A stretch of 64,000 nucleotides of DNA from Myroides profundi (GCF_000833025.1 NZ_CP010817.1:3224001-3288000); one strand, 5' to 3'; counted from the first letter of the stretch, positions 49,681 through 59,509 are shown. The notes: a model not told the origin generated them from the letters alone. Program-made: numbers and translations.

Positions 49681-50250
49681 TTATTTTTGAATCCATTTAC
49701 CTTCTTTAGGTGCTTTATAGGCTTTCATCTTTTCTAAAAGCTCTTCTATCTTATCAGCTACCACAATCATATCTTTGTTTATCTCTTTTAAGAACCCCAT
49801 AGCGACCATCGTATCTATCATTTCTAATAGTGGATTATAGAATCCATCTATATTTAATAATGCTACAGGCTTTTTGTGTAATCCTAATTGAGCCCATGTT
49901 AGCATTTCAAAGAATTCTTCTAAAGTACCATATCCTCCAGGCATTGTGATTACACCATCAGATAATTCGTCCATTTTAGCTTTGCGTTCATGCATTGTTT
50001 CGACCATAATTAACTCTGTTAATCCCTTATGACCTAATTCTACATCTGCCAAAAAACTAGGTAATACACCGATAACTTCGCCATTCCCTTTAAGAACACC
50101 GTCAGCTACAGCTCCCATTAACCCCACTTTAGCACCACCGTATACAAGTCCGATATGATGCTTAGCTAATTGTTCTCCTAATGCAAAAGCTTGTTTATAA
50201 TAAATATCCTTAGTACCTGAACTAGAACCACAAAACACCGTATATCTCAT
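49681..50250 (-). CDS. LOG-family (TIGR00730) protein
   Basis: A 189-residue Rossmann-fold protein with the LOG signatures VFCGSSSGTK, GLVYGGAKVGLMGAVADGVL and the catalytic PGGYGTLEEFFEML, with MHERKAKMDELSD before it. Members cleave cytokinin riboside monophosphates or other nucleotide N-glycosides; in bacteria the natural substrate is often unclear. It is the first gene of a pair with a Crp-type regulator. Confidence 0.93.
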   Translation of the reverse strand: MRYTVFCGSSSGTKDIYYKQAFALGEQLAKHHIGLVYGGAKVGLMGAVADGVLKGNGEVIGVLPSFLADVELGHKGLTELIMVETMHERKAKMDELSDGVITMPGGYGTLEEFFEMLTWAQLGLHKKPVALLNIDGFYNPLLEMIDTMVAMGFLKEINKDMIVVADKIEELLEKMKAYKAPKEGKWIQK

Positions 50251-50421
50251 TTATAATAATTTTAAATAGCGAAATAAAAAACTAAATATCAATAAGTTAC
50301 AAATAAAAATAAATATTTTATAAAAAAACAAACATTTTTTGTTGTAACATTTTATTCAAAAGTATGACTATTATAGAAACCTTAATCAATTATTAGAAAT
50401 AAACTTAACGAAAGAACTATT

Positions 50422-52821
50422 ATGAAATTCAAATTAAGTGTCATGCTTTTCCTTACCATGGTTTGCTCTATTTATGCGCAACAGAAAGGAAAAATTATAG
50501 GAGCGATTTTTGACAAATCAATTAATCAATCCGTTCCTTATGCAACTGTCTCTATTAAAGATGGAGAGACTATTGTAACAGGTGCTATGTCTGATGACAA
50601 TGGAAAATTCGAATTAACTGTTCCTCAAAAAAAATATACACTAGAAGTACAGTTTATCGGTTACCAAACATATACTAAAGATTTTGAGTTAACTGAAGCT
50701 ACTTATAACTTCGGTACGATTAACTTAACTCCTGAAGCGACAACTTTAGAAGGAGTTAATATTATCGCTGAATCATCTACAATAGAACAAAAGATAGATA
50801 GAAAAGTAATCAATGTAGGTAAAGACTTAACTACTGCTGGTGCTACTGCTGGTGAGATTATGAATAATATCCCTTCTGTAAATGTGGATAAAGATGGTAA
50901 GATATCTCTAAGAGGAAATGAGAATGTACGTATCCTTATCGATGGGCGTCCTACTAATATGTCTTCTGAACAGGTATTAAAACAAATTCCTTCTACTTCT
51001 ATTAAGAGCATTGAGTTAATTACTAACCCTAGTGCTAAGTATAATCCTGAAGGAATGTCAGGTATTATCAATATCGTGTTACACAAAAACACAATGGATG
51101 GCTTTAATGGTTCTGTAGACACAGGAGTTACATTTGCTCATACTGTTAAGAATACTAACTCTATCAATGCTAACTATAGACAAGGTAAGTTAAACTTCTT
51201 CGCTAATGGTAGCTACTCGTATGGAAAGTATAAAAATGATGGTGATATGCTACGTACGGATATTATGTCTCCTACAGAGATTCGTATGAATAATAAGAAT
51301 AAGAACTACTTCTATAAAGTAGGTATGGATTATTATATCAACGATAACAATACATTGTCATTCTATACTAACCAAAGTACAAATGATAGAACAACAGATA
51401 TGGATAACGCGACTACATATCCTAAAAACTTATTCGAAGATATCTTCCAAAAAACTGTTTATGATGGAGATAATAGATATAGTGCGTATAACTTAGCTTA
51501 TAAACATCTATTTGAGAAAAAAGGTCATACTTTAGATATCGAAGGAAACTTTAGTCGTAACAAATCTACGAATGACGGAGACTACAATACGATTATAGGT
51601 AAAAATCCTAACCAAGTTTATCAAGATAGAAACAATGATAAAAGTGATTTAACAACAATCAACATTGATTATGTAAATCCTTTAAACGATCATACTAAAC
51701 TAGAAGTTGGGGCAGAAGCTAGAATCTCTAGAGCGGATAACAACTTTGATTCTAATAATCCTTTGATTCCTGAGAAGAATAAAACAATCAACAATAAATA
51801 CAACCAAGATATCTTCTCTGCTTATGTAACTTTTGGTCAAACTTATGGTAAGTTTAACTACCAAGTAGGGACAAGATTAGAAAGCTATAAAGTAGAATCT
51901 AAATTAGGAGGAACAACTACTTTTAAAGATGACTACGTTACCTTATATCCGTCTGTATACTTAGGGTATTCTATGACAGATAACGATATGTTTAACTTAA
52001 GTTATAGTAGACGTGTAGATAGACCTAGTATTTCTCAGACTAACCCTGTTAGACAATTCTCTACTCCATTAATGACAATGGTAGGTAATCCTGAATTAAA
52101 ACCTCAGTTTACTAACTCTGTAGAATTAAATTACACAAGAATGTTTAATAACAAAAGTAGTGTAACTGCTGGAGTGTACTATAGAAAGATCAATAAAGAA
52201 ATCAACCACGTTATCTACGATGACCCAGACAATGATAACCCAAATGCTTTATTAATGACTTTTGATAACTATAAGTCTAATGATGCTTATGGATTTGAAC
52301 TTTCTGCTAATATCAAATTAACTCCATGGTGGGATATGCAACCTGGTATTGATTTCTCTAGTATTAAACAGACTGGTTTTGTATCTCAGTTAAACAGTAC
52401 TACAAATCAAATGGATTTTATTGAACGCGATATTACTGCTAGTGCATTCAATGCTCGTTTAAACAGTAACTTCAAAGCGACTAAAAACTTAAGATTTAAC
52501 TTATTCGGATTCTATAGAGGTCCTGTAGATGGTATCACAATGGACTCTAAAGAGATGTATAAAATAGATGCTGGAGCTAGATACTCTTTACTTGAAAACA
52601 AATTAAGTATCAGTGCAAGATTCAATGATATCTTCAATACTATGAAATTCAAATACAGTTCTCAGTACCCTTATGCTTCTAATGGACAATTTACATGGGA
52701 AAGTAGATCAGTTTACATCGGAGTAAACTATATGTTCGGAGGAGGAAAAGGACGTGCATTACAAAGAAAGAACAGAGATTCGAATACAAAAGAAAGTGGA
52801 GGTGCTGGAGGATTATTCTAA
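50422..52821 (+). CDS. outer-membrane beta-barrel receptor (TonB-dependent, family with N-terminal regulatory domain)
   Basis: The 799-residue protein has a signal peptide (to about residue 20, SIYAQ), a carboxypeptidase-regulatory-like domain (about 23-105), a plug (about 125-225, with IPSVNVDKDGKISLRGNENV and ILIDGRPTNMSSEQ, ITNPSAKYNPEGMSGIINIV) and a barrel of the OMP_b-brl_3 type. The tail is Gly-rich (GGAGGLF). Such receptors are common in Flavobacteriia and their ligands are usually unknown. It is monocistronic, with a terminator downstream. Confidence 0.88.
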   Translation: MKFKLSVMLFLTMVCSIYAQQKGKIIGAIFDKSINQSVPYATVSIKDGETIVTGAMSDDNGKFELTVPQKKYTLEVQFIGYQTYTKDFELTEATYNFGTINLTPEATTLEGVNIIAESSTIEQKIDRKVINVGKDLTTAGATAGEIMNNIPSVNVDKDGKISLRGNENVRILIDGRPTNMSSEQVLKQIPSTSIKSIELITNPSAKYNPEGMSGIINIVLHKNTMDGFNGSVDTGVTFAHTVKNTNSINANYRQGKLNFFANGSYSYGKYKNDGDMLRTDIMSPTEIRMNNKNKNYFYKVGMDYYINDNNTLSFYTNQSTNDRTTDMDNATTYPKNLFEDIFQKTVYDGDNRYSAYNLAYKHLFEKKGHTLDIEGNFSRNKSTNDGDYNTIIGKNPNQVYQDRNNDKSDLTTINIDYVNPLNDHTKLEVGAEARISRADNNFDSNNPLIPEKNKTINNKYNQDIFSAYVTFGQTYGKFNYQVGTRLESYKVESKLGGTTTFKDDYVTLYPSVYLGYSMTDNDMFNLSYSRRVDRPSISQTNPVRQFSTPLMTMVGNPELKPQFTNSVELNYTRMFNNKSSVTAGVYYRKINKEINHVIYDDPDNDNPNALLMTFDNYKSNDAYGFELSANIKLTPWWDMQPGIDFSSIKQTGFVSQLNSTTNQMDFIERDITASAFNARLNSNFKATKNLRFNLFGFYRGPVDGITMDSKEMYKIDAGARYSLLENKLSISARFNDIFNTMKFKYSSQYPYASNGQFTWESRSVYIGVNYMFGGGKGRALQRKNRDSNTKESGGAGGLF

Positions 52822-52870
52822 AAAGCTCCCCTACCAACCAATCAACAACAACTTTTTTCAATTATTGCTA

Positions 52871-52904
52871 AAAAAGCTGTTACCATTTAAGGTAACAGCT
52901 TTTT
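52871..52904. terminator. bidirectional terminator
   Basis: AAAAAGCTGTTACC pairs with GGTAACAGCTTTTT around ATTTAA; it lies between convergent genes. Confidence 0.9.
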
Positions 52905-52915
52905 ACTTTTAATAT

Positions 52916-53860
52916 CTATTGATGTTTCTCTAAGAACTGTAATACACTAGACAGTGCTTTATTTCTAACCTCTTTTTTCGAGAGAAATAAGTCATGCATT
53001 CCATCCTCTATCACGGCTTTCTCTACACGATGTCCTATCTTACTCCCTATCTTATCAATATCTTTTACATTCAAGACGATATCCGATGTCATAGAAGTAT
53101 CAGTCCACTTAGAAGTATTTCCAGACTTATCACTATACATCAGTAGAATAGGAAAATCTTCATGTAATACTACCTCCTGAATTAACTCCTGTGTATGTTG
53201 CACTGCTAATATCCAATTATAGTATACAGCAAAAGGATTTATTGGTTTCCATTCTTTCTTGTACTCCCATTCTCCTTCATAATCTTTATGCAATGTCTTA
53301 CCATATAACTCAGGCATCTGCTCTGCATTAGCAAACATATCCTTACTAACTTTACTCCTAGCAACACTCCCCATAAAAGGCTTTACATAGAAAGGTACAT
53401 TAAAATCAAAGAAAGGAGAATTTAATATTAGTCCTGACAACCTTTCTTTTAACAACCCAAACATAGCATAATATGTTGCTAATAATCCTCCTGTACTATG
53501 CCCTAATAAGAATAGTTGAGTATCTCTCTTTTCCTTTAGAATATACTCTATTCCATAATCAATATCAGGAAAGTACTCTCGCATCGACTTACAATAATTC
53601 GGATGCTGATGAGGCAATAGCGAACGACCATACTTACGCAAATCTATTGCATAGAAGTTTACTCCATGCTCATTAAAATAATCCATCAAGTGTATCTGAA
53701 AGAAGTAATCACAAAATCCGTGTATATACAAAATAGTCTGCTTATGCTCTTCCTTATTTCCTCTTGATTCTATTAATGTGGTGATTACCTTCCCTTCATA
53801 ATCATTCTCAAAGGGATGTTGATGTGTTATATATTTATCAAATGTCAAATGTAAATTCAT
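52916..53860 (-). CDS. alpha/beta hydrolase (serine aminopeptidase / monoglyceride-lipase type)
   Basis: A 314-residue protein with the Hydrolase_4 pattern: ILYIHGFCDYFFQ (oxyanion hole), FYAIDLRKYGRS, and the nucleophile elbow LLGHSTGGLL with Ser about 122; the late EDGMHDLFLSKKEVR likely provides the catalytic His, and an Asp near YSDKSG the acid. No signal peptide. Probably an esterase or lysophospholipase; the substrate is unknown. It is downstream of cardiolipin synthase on the same strand (about 60 bases), which hints at lipid metabolism. Confidence 0.85.
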   Translation of the reverse strand: MNLHLTFDKYITHQHPFENDYEGKVITTLIESRGNKEEHKQTILYIHGFCDYFFQIHLMDYFNEHGVNFYAIDLRKYGRSLLPHQHPNYCKSMREYFPDIDYGIEYILKEKRDTQLFLLGHSTGGLLATYYAMFGLLKERLSGLILNSPFFDFNVPFYVKPFMGSVARSKVSKDMFANAEQMPELYGKTLHKDYEGEWEYKKEWKPINPFAVYYNWILAVQHTQELIQEVVLHEDFPILLMYSDKSGNTSKWTDTSMTSDIVLNVKDIDKIGSKIGHRVEKAVIEDGMHDLFLSKKEVRNKALSSVLQFLEKHQ

Positions 53861-53921
53861 AGTATCCTTAGTTAAAGTTTACTTATCCTTCATTACTCAC
53901 TTTATTTGATGTCTATACATA

Positions 53922-55397
53922 CTATAATAAAGGAGAAAACAAACGAATAAAACTGTTTTTAAGACGTTGTTTCCAAGATCTCTTATTCCACCTATGTAAC
54001 TCTAATTTAATAGAATCTCTACAGTCTCTATCAAACATCGTTTTCATTTTACGAGCAAAAGCCTCGTCATAAACCACGACATTCACCTCAAAGTTCAAGT
54101 CAAAGCTACGATGGTCTAAATTACATGTCCCTATGGAACTCACTCCTGAGTCAGTCACAAAGGTCTTCGCGTGGATAAATCCTTTCTTATATAAATAAAT
54201 CTCTACACCGAACTCTAACAGTTCTTGAAAATAGGACTCTGATGCCCACTTCACAATATTAGAATCTGTTATCCCAGGCAGTATCATTCTAACGCGTTTA
54301 CCACTTAATGCAGCCATTTTGATAGCTAGTTGTAATGATTCGTCAGGTATATAATACGGCGTAGTGATGCAGATCTCTTTTTCTGCTGTTTGTATAGCTT
54401 TTAAGACACTATATAAGATAGAGGGTACATCTGAGTCAGGTCCAGACGAAATCACTTGTAACGGCACTCCTATATCATCATTATCATGAATAGGAAAATA
54501 CTTCTCATCAAAGGCTAAGTCTTGCTTACTACAGAAATTCCAATCTGCCAAAAAGATATATTGTAGTCCATAAGCTCCCGATCCTTTTATTCTAATATGC
54601 GTATCCCTCCAAAAATACTGATTAGAATCTTTCTTACGGTTATCATAGCGATCAGATATATTTATCCCCCCTGTATAAGCTATCGTTCCGTCTATCACCA
54701 CTATTTTGCGGTGATTTCGATAATTCATACGGTTAGCAAAGGCTAATAGAATAATCTTATTAAATGGATAGGCTTCGACCCCATTCGCACGAAGATTGCG
54801 AACAATATTCTTTCGAATGCTCTTACAGCCGTAATCATCATAGATAAAACGTACCTTAACCCCCTCCTTTACTTTATTGATCAGGATACTTTCTATCTCC
54901 TTACCGATATCATTATTCTCATAAATATAATACTCGATATGAATTGTACTTTTAGCTGCTTTTAAGTCCTCTATTAGCCTTGGGAAAAACTCTTCTCCAT
55001 TCTCTAATATTTCGGCTTTATTATCCACTAATAATGGCCCTTCTCCCATAGTCGCACTAGACAACATCTTAATGAAAGAACGATTCCTTTGTACAATAGG
55101 GTTTCCTTGCTGTCTCTGATCTAGGTGAATGTCATTTAGGCGTTCTGTTAGTTTAGTGCTATACTCGTCATTTACCTTAAGTTTCTTAGAATACATCTTT
55201 CTTCGTCGATAATTAATTCCAAACGAAAAATAAAATAAGATACCAAAGATAGGCACAAAGAAGACTAACAACAGATAAGCTAATGTCTTCGAGATAGAAT
55301 CTGTATCATAGATAATGCGTACAGCCACAGCAATAGCTATAATAAAATATACTACCTCCAAATAGATAAACCAATCTGCTTGAACTCTCAAAAACAT
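53922..55397 (-). CDS. cls: cardiolipin synthase
   Basis: Condenses phosphatidylglycerol into cardiolipin at the inner membrane. The 491-residue protein has two N-terminal helices (about 9-28 and 38-58), then two PLD domains with HKD motifs: YRNHRKIVVIDGTIAYTGG and FIHAKTFVTDSGVSSIGTCN. The intervening GGINISDRYDNRKK and the C-terminal NLDHRSFDLNFEVN are family features. Transcribed away from the tRNA-Thr array. Confidence 0.94.
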   Translation of the reverse strand: MFLRVQADWFIYLEVVYFIIAIAVAVRIIYDTDSISKTLAYLLLVFFVPIFGILFYFSFGINYRRRKMYSKKLKVNDEYSTKLTERLNDIHLDQRQQGNPIVQRNRSFIKMLSSATMGEGPLLVDNKAEILENGEEFFPRLIEDLKAAKSTIHIEYYIYENNDIGKEIESILINKVKEGVKVRFIYDDYGCKSIRKNIVRNLRANGVEAYPFNKIILLAFANRMNYRNHRKIVVIDGTIAYTGGINISDRYDNRKKDSNQYFWRDTHIRIKGSGAYGLQYIFLADWNFCSKQDLAFDEKYFPIHDNDDIGVPLQVISSGPDSDVPSILYSVLKAIQTAEKEICITTPYYIPDESLQLAIKMAALSGKRVRMILPGITDSNIVKWASESYFQELLEFGVEIYLYKKGFIHAKTFVTDSGVSSIGTCNLDHRSFDLNFEVNVVVYDEAFARKMKTMFDRDCRDSIKLELHRWNKRSWKQRLKNSFIRLFSPLL

Positions 55398-55510
55398 ACC
55401 TCAATGTATTTTTAATAATAAACGCCTTATTTAAGTTAGATTTAGGTTATCTAAAAGTAAAAAATAAAAAGCAGTTAGAAGAGCATTTAGTACACAAAGT
55501 ACTTAAAAAC

Positions 55511-55540
55511 AAAAAAGTCTCCCTTTAAGGGGAGACTTTT
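55511..55540 (-). terminator. terminator of the tRNA-Thr array
   Basis: AAAAGTCTCCC pairs with GGGAGACTTTT, directly abutting the last tRNA, with a T-run on the minus strand. Confidence 0.85.
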
Positions 55541-55541
55541 G

Positions 55542-55615
55542 AGCCGATGGAGGGACTCGAACCCACGACCTGCTGATTACAAATCAGCTGCTCTAGCCAG
55601 CTGAGCTACACCGGC
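55542..55615 (-). tRNA. tRNA-Thr (UGU), copy 5 (promoter-distal)
   Basis: The cloverleaf begins GCCGGTGTAGCTCAG, with anticodon TGT in TTTGTAA and T-loop TTCGAGT. Identical to the other four copies. CCA is not encoded. Confidence 0.95.
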
Positions 55616-55651
55616 AAAATGAATGCCTGCAATACAATATTAAAACATTTG

Positions 55652-55725
55652 AGCCGATGGAGGGACTCGAACCCACGACCTGCTGATTACAAATCAGCTG
55701 CTCTAGCCAGCTGAGCTACACCGGC
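55652..55725 (-). tRNA. tRNA-Thr (UGU), copy 4
   Basis: Same 74-base sequence; the spacer to the next copy downstream is 36 bases. Confidence 0.95.
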
Positions 55726-55766
55726 GACTCAATGTATTGCAATATTTAATCTTCGAAAAATTATTG

Positions 55767-55840
55767 AGCCGATGGAGGGACTCGAACCCACGACCTGCTG
55801 ATTACAAATCAGCTGCTCTAGCCAGCTGAGCTACACCGGC
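55767..55840 (-). tRNA. tRNA-Thr (UGU), copy 3
   Basis: Same 74-base sequence; 41-base spacer to copy 4. Confidence 0.95.
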
Positions 55841-55882
55841 GACTCAATATTATTGTAATACTAATCTCTTTTAAAACTTTTG

Positions 55883-55956
55883 AGCCGATGGAGGGACTCG
55901 AACCCACGACCTGCTGATTACAAATCAGCTGCTCTAGCCAGCTGAGCTACACCGGC
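55883..55956 (-). tRNA. tRNA-Thr (UGU), copy 2
   Basis: Same 74-base sequence; 42-base spacer to copy 3. Confidence 0.95.
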
Positions 55957-55997
55957 GACTCAAAGTATTACAATATCAATTTTTCAAAAAACATCTG

Positions 55998-56071
55998 AGC
56001 CGATGGAGGGACTCGAACCCACGACCTGCTGATTACAAATCAGCTGCTCTAGCCAGCTGAGCTACACCGGC
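55998..56071 (-). tRNA. tRNA-Thr (UGU), copy 1 (promoter-proximal)
   Basis: Same 74-base sequence; 41-base spacer to copy 2. It lies 18 bases below an exact -7 element. Confidence 0.95.
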
Positions 56072-56088
56072 GACTCATTTTGCGAGTG

Positions 56089-56118
56089 CAAAGATAGCAT
56101 GGTTTTTCAATCTTGCAA
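56089..56118 (-). promoter_or_regulatory. promoter of the tRNA-Thr array
   Basis: Minus strand: TTG (56116-56118), 19 bases, TATCTTTG (56089-56096), followed by CACTCGC, the same bases that follow rRNA promoter P1. Confidence 0.7.
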
Positions 56119-56152
56119 CACAAAATGTATCTTTTTTAAATCTTTTTTTCGA

Positions 56153-56416
56153 TTACATTGCGTTGATTTTCTCAACTAATTGACCAGCAACATCTTCTAA
56201 TTTTTTATAAACTCCTTTAAAATGTGCTTTTTTATTCTCAACGTCTTTTGCATTCACTGCTCCGATTAATTCATCGAAAGAAACAAACGCTTCTTCAAGT
56301 AATGCATTAGTCTCTGCAGTTGGTCCTCCAGTTGTCATTTCTTGAATATAAATTGCTTGGATGATATCACCTAATACATAGTGAATATCTTTTTTTAGGT
56401 TTTTTACGCTTGCCAT
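56153..56416 (-). CDS. conserved-looking hypothetical helical protein
   Basis: An 87-residue all-helical protein (IHYVLGDIIQAIYIQEM, a Gly/Pro-bearing turn TTGGPTAETN, then amphipathic helices to the end). No domain recognised. An exact -7 element (TAGATTTG, minus strand, 56446-56453) lies 30 bases upstream, supporting its expression. No terminator separates it from the tRNA promoter, so transcription may run on into the tRNA array. Confidence 0.7.
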   Translation of the reverse strand: MASVKNLKKDIHYVLGDIIQAIYIQEMTTGGPTAETNALLEEAFVSFDELIGAVNAKDVENKKAHFKGVYKKLEDVAGQLVEKINAM

Positions 56417-56481
56417 AATTTCCTTTATTTATTATTAATTTTACGCAAATCTACAATATAAAAATGGGGTATACTACTCTT

Positions 56482-57450
56482 TTAAGAAACAAATATCTCT
56501 AAGATTGTAGCTTCACCACTTAACCGTATTTGTGATACTGCTGCCGGTATTAGCACAGTTTGTCCACATTGTATAGGATATACTTCCTCACCTAATATAA
56601 TCTCTCCTTCTCCTTCAGTACACACATATAAATAGAATCTAGAAGCATCTTTCACTTTCTGATAACTTCCTTTTAGAGGAATATAATTCACTGAGAAGAA
56701 TGGACACGCTACTATTTCATTCGATACATTCGCATCTTTAGTATAAGTCAACTCTACATCTTTCTTATCATAGTTGATAGCATCTAGTGCCATATCGATA
56801 TGCAGTTCTCTAGAATTACCAGAAGCATCTAGTCTATCCCAGTCATATACTCTATAAGTAATATCTGAAGTCTGCTGAATCTCCGCTAATAGTACACCTG
56901 CTCCGATAGCATGAATAGTACCTGTCTCGATGAAGAATACATCTCCTTTCTTTACTGGTATCTCTTTTAATATAGAAGGCAATGTCTTAGCCTCTAAATG
57001 ATGTAGATAGTCCTGCTGAGTCACTCCATCTTTAAAGTCTACTACTATTCTTGCATTTTCATCCGTTTGCATCACATACCACATCTCAGTCTTTCCAAAA
57101 GACCCATGGCGCTTCTGAGCTAAATCGTCATTCGGATGTAACTGTATAGATAAATCTTCTTTTGCGTCTAGAAACTTAAACAAAAGAGGAAACTTCTTAT
57201 CAAAACGGTTTATAATATAATCACCTAAGATTTCTTCAGGAAACTTCTGAATTAAATCATTTAAACTTAATCCTTCATATACCCCATTTGCGACAACGCT
57301 TACATCAGAAGATACGCCAGAAATCTCCCAGCTCTCTCCTACCTCATTTGAATCAATATCTTTACCAAGTATTGACTTTAACTTCGTTCCTCCCCAAATT
57401 CTGTCTTTCAGAATCGGTTGAAATAGTATCGGATATTGTTTAAAACCCAT
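56482..57450 (-). CDS. manA: mannose-6-phosphate isomerase, class I
   Basis: Interconverts mannose-6-P and fructose-6-P, feeding GDP-mannose and surface glycans. The 322-residue cupin-type protein has the zinc and active-site segments LSIQLHPNDDLAQKRHG, GKTEMWYV, and GDVFFIETGTIHAIGAGVLL. Bacillus-type short form. It lies 108 bases after queD, possibly in the same transcription unit. Confidence 0.94.
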   Translation of the reverse strand: MGFKQYPILFQPILKDRIWGGTKLKSILGKDIDSNEVGESWEISGVSSDVSVVANGVYEGLSLNDLIQKFPEEILGDYIINRFDKKFPLLFKFLDAKEDLSIQLHPNDDLAQKRHGSFGKTEMWYVMQTDENARIVVDFKDGVTQQDYLHHLEAKTLPSILKEIPVKKGDVFFIETGTIHAIGAGVLLAEIQQTSDITYRVYDWDRLDASGNSRELHIDMALDAINYDKKDVELTYTKDANVSNEIVACPFFSVNYIPLKGSYQKVKDASRFYLYVCTEGEGEIILGEEVYPIQCGQTVLIPAAVSQIRLSGEATILEIFVS

Positions 57451-57558
57451 ATATTAATCACTTCTATTAAAAATAAGCTATTGCTTATCTATCTTTTCCC
57501 AATCGCTATAAAAAACGAGGGTGCAAGTTACAACTTTTCCCATTAGCATACCCTATAA

Positions 57559-57972
57559 TTAATAATCTCCTTTAAAAGAAACAAAGTTTCTAGCAGTTTC
57601 ATACAATATCACTTCTAACTCTTTATCATCATTAATAAAAGGTCTTAATTTTTGCCATATCACTACTGCGATATTTTCTGCCGTAGGGATCAACTCTAAA
57701 AACTCTGGTACATCTAAATTCAAGTTTTTATGATCAAAGTTCTCTTCTATCTCCGATTTTATTAAATCTGATAGTTCTTTTAAATCCATCACAAATCCTG
57801 TCTCTGGATCTAACTCTCCTGTTACCTGAACAATTAATTCATAATTGTGTCCATGATAGTTAGGATTGTTACATTTACCAAAAACAAGTTGGTTCTTCTC
57901 TTCTGACCATTCTTTTCTATGCAAGCGATGTGCTGCATTAAAGTGAGCTTTTCTACTAACAGTTAATCTCAT
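57559..57972 (-). CDS. queD: 6-carboxytetrahydropterin synthase family protein
   Basis: The 137-residue protein belongs to the PTPS/QueD family. Zinc histidines are visible in HFNAAHRLHR and NYHGHNYELIV; the catalytic Cys is in VFGKCNNPNYHGHN, and GFVMDLKELSDLI follows. QueD makes 6-carboxytetrahydropterin for queuosine; eukaryote-like PTPS activity cannot be excluded. It starts four bases after the idi stop, so the two are co-transcribed. Confidence 0.9.
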   Translation of the reverse strand: MRLTVSRKAHFNAAHRLHRKEWSEEKNQLVFGKCNNPNYHGHNYELIVQVTGELDPETGFVMDLKELSDLIKSEIEENFDHKNLNLDVPEFLELIPTAENIAVVIWQKLRPFINDDKELEVILYETARNFVSFKGDY

Positions 57973-57976
57973 ACTA

Positions 57977-58504
57977 TTATTTTTTTTGAGCTTCTATAAA
58001 ATTATAAAACTTAGAAAAAATGATTTTAAACCAAGCTGTATATATATTAGGATTAGCCTCCATATCTTCCTTTATCCCTTCTATAGACATCCATTTCCAT
58101 GCCTCTACTTCTTCTAGGTTGATATTTGGTTCATCATCGTAATATCCAATCATCACATGATCAAACTCATGCTCTGTCAGACCATTGTCAAATGGGGCTT
58201 TATAGATAAAACTAAAAACATCTTTTAGGGGCACTTCGAATCCCATTTCTTCCATTAATCTACGTCTACCAGCCTCTATATTTGTTTCGCCTACACGTTG
58301 ATGACTACAACAAGTATTAGTCCACAATAAAGGCGAGTGATACTTTTCTGAAGCACGTTGTTGTAACATTACTTCATTATTTTTATTCAAAATAAAAACA
58401 GAAAATGCACGATGTAACAAAGCTTTTTCATGAGCTTCTATCTTTTCCATTACTCCTACTTGTTCATCTTGTTCATTTACTAATACCACTAACTCTTCTT
58501 TCAT
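57977..58504 (-). CDS. idi: isopentenyl-diphosphate delta-isomerase, type I
   Basis: Isomerises IPP to DMAPP for isoprenoids. The 175-residue Nudix-fold protein has HRAFSVFILNKNNEVMLQQR, the active-site Cys in WTNTCCSHQRVGE, and the metal-binding EEMGFEVPL and EHEFDHVMIG. It heads a unit with queD. A -7 match (TATTTTTG, minus strand, 58527-58534) is 23 bases upstream. Confidence 0.94.
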   Translation of the reverse strand: MKEELVVLVNEQDEQVGVMEKIEAHEKALLHRAFSVFILNKNNEVMLQQRASEKYHSPLLWTNTCCSHQRVGETNIEAGRRRLMEEMGFEVPLKDVFSFIYKAPFDNGLTEHEFDHVMIGYYDDEPNINLEEVEAWKWMSIEGIKEDMEANPNIYTAWFKIIFSKFYNFIEAQKK

Positions 58505-58739
58505 ACCTAATAATTTATATCAACCTCAAAAATACAAAAAAGATACGGTTAAACTAATCTCTTTATCAGATAGCATCGTTATAAACCTGTCTTTCTGCTA
58601 TAATATTCATTTATAAACGACTACACTGCCTCTTTTGTTATCTACTCCCTCGTTTTATCTTTCAATACTATTCATACGCAGTGCTTTTCCTTCTAGCTAC
58701 TTCTACTGATTCTTCAACTATTTCTACTTATTTTTTGAC

Positions 58740-58747
58740 TACTTTTG
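58740..58747 (+). promoter_or_regulatory. -7 element of the small gene at 58767
   Basis: TACTTTTG matches TAnnTTTG, 19 bases before the ATG. Confidence 0.5.
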
Positions 58748-58766
58748 TACAAATGACAATTAGAAA

Positions 58767-59003
58767 ATGGAAAGACAAATCAAACTTATTTGGGATTTTA
58801 AAGGGCCTGCTGGAGAAAAAACAGCCGAACATCACGTAATACATCTTAAAGAGTATGTCGCTATAGAACAACTACCTATCTCTATCATAGACTATACAGT
58901 ACTAGCACCAGAGCATACTATCGCGTATATGGTAGTCAATGATGAGCAAATGAGACAACTAAGAGATATCCTAAAACCACATCGAGGAGAGCTATACGAA
59001 TAG
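58767..59003 (+). CDS. hypothetical small protein
   Basis: A 78-residue soluble protein with an alternating strand/helix look (IKLIWDFKGPAGEKTAEHHV, then ISIIDYTVLAPEHTIAYMVV and a C-terminal helix). I recognise no family. A -7 element at the usual distance and a good terminator downstream support it as a real single-gene unit. Confidence 0.7.
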   Translation: MERQIKLIWDFKGPAGEKTAEHHVIHLKEYVAIEQLPISIIDYTVLAPEHTIAYMVVNDEQMRQLRDILKPHRGELYE

Positions 59004-59027
59004 ACCGCATCTGTGAATACATATATC

Positions 59028-59066
59028 AAGAGGTAACTTATTACATAGGTTACCTCTTTCTTTTTT
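59028..59066 (+). terminator. terminator of the small gene at 58767
   Basis: AGAGGTAAC pairs with GTTACCTCT, followed by TTCTTTTTT. Confidence 0.85.
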
Positions 59067-59509
59067 ACAACTCAGTACATCTTTTAACTATTAAGAAAAA
59101 GGACACTATTTTTTTAATATTCGAATCTATATTTCACTTTTATAAGCACTTTTTCATATTCTGAAAGGTCTTTTTTTCTATTCTATCTCCTAAATATGAG
59201 CAAAACCCTGTTTTATAAGAAAAAAAGACATGCTTTTTTTAGTCCCTAAAACAACATAAAACACTAACAAACAACACGTTAAACAAAAACATCCCTATAT
59301 AAGCACAAACACCCTCTATAGCATATCCCCTTATAATACAGGTGTTATAAGCAATTCGCTCGACAATTCATGGACAATTCCTCGAGATTGGTGGAGCTAG
59401 AGGTGACTTTGTCGAACAATTCTCCATTTACTCATCACCTATTCTCCTTCTATCTAAACTGTATGATTACTAAATACCTACCTAAACAAAGTGTCTAATA
59501 TCCACAAAA
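59067..59509. repeat. gene-free region with GACAATTC direct repeats
   Basis: AT-rich with no supportable gene. Near its right end GACAATTC occurs at 59362-59369 and 59373-59380 and GAACAATTC at 59414-59422, in a locally GC-richer patch (59350-59425) resembling the patches at 4002 and 18577. Confidence 0.5.

Noticed and set aside
55542..56071. Regular 74-base repeats with about 41-base spacers, CRISPR-like at first sight
   Set aside because: Each repeat folds as a tRNA-Thr; the spacers are AT-rich and partly alike; no cas genes.
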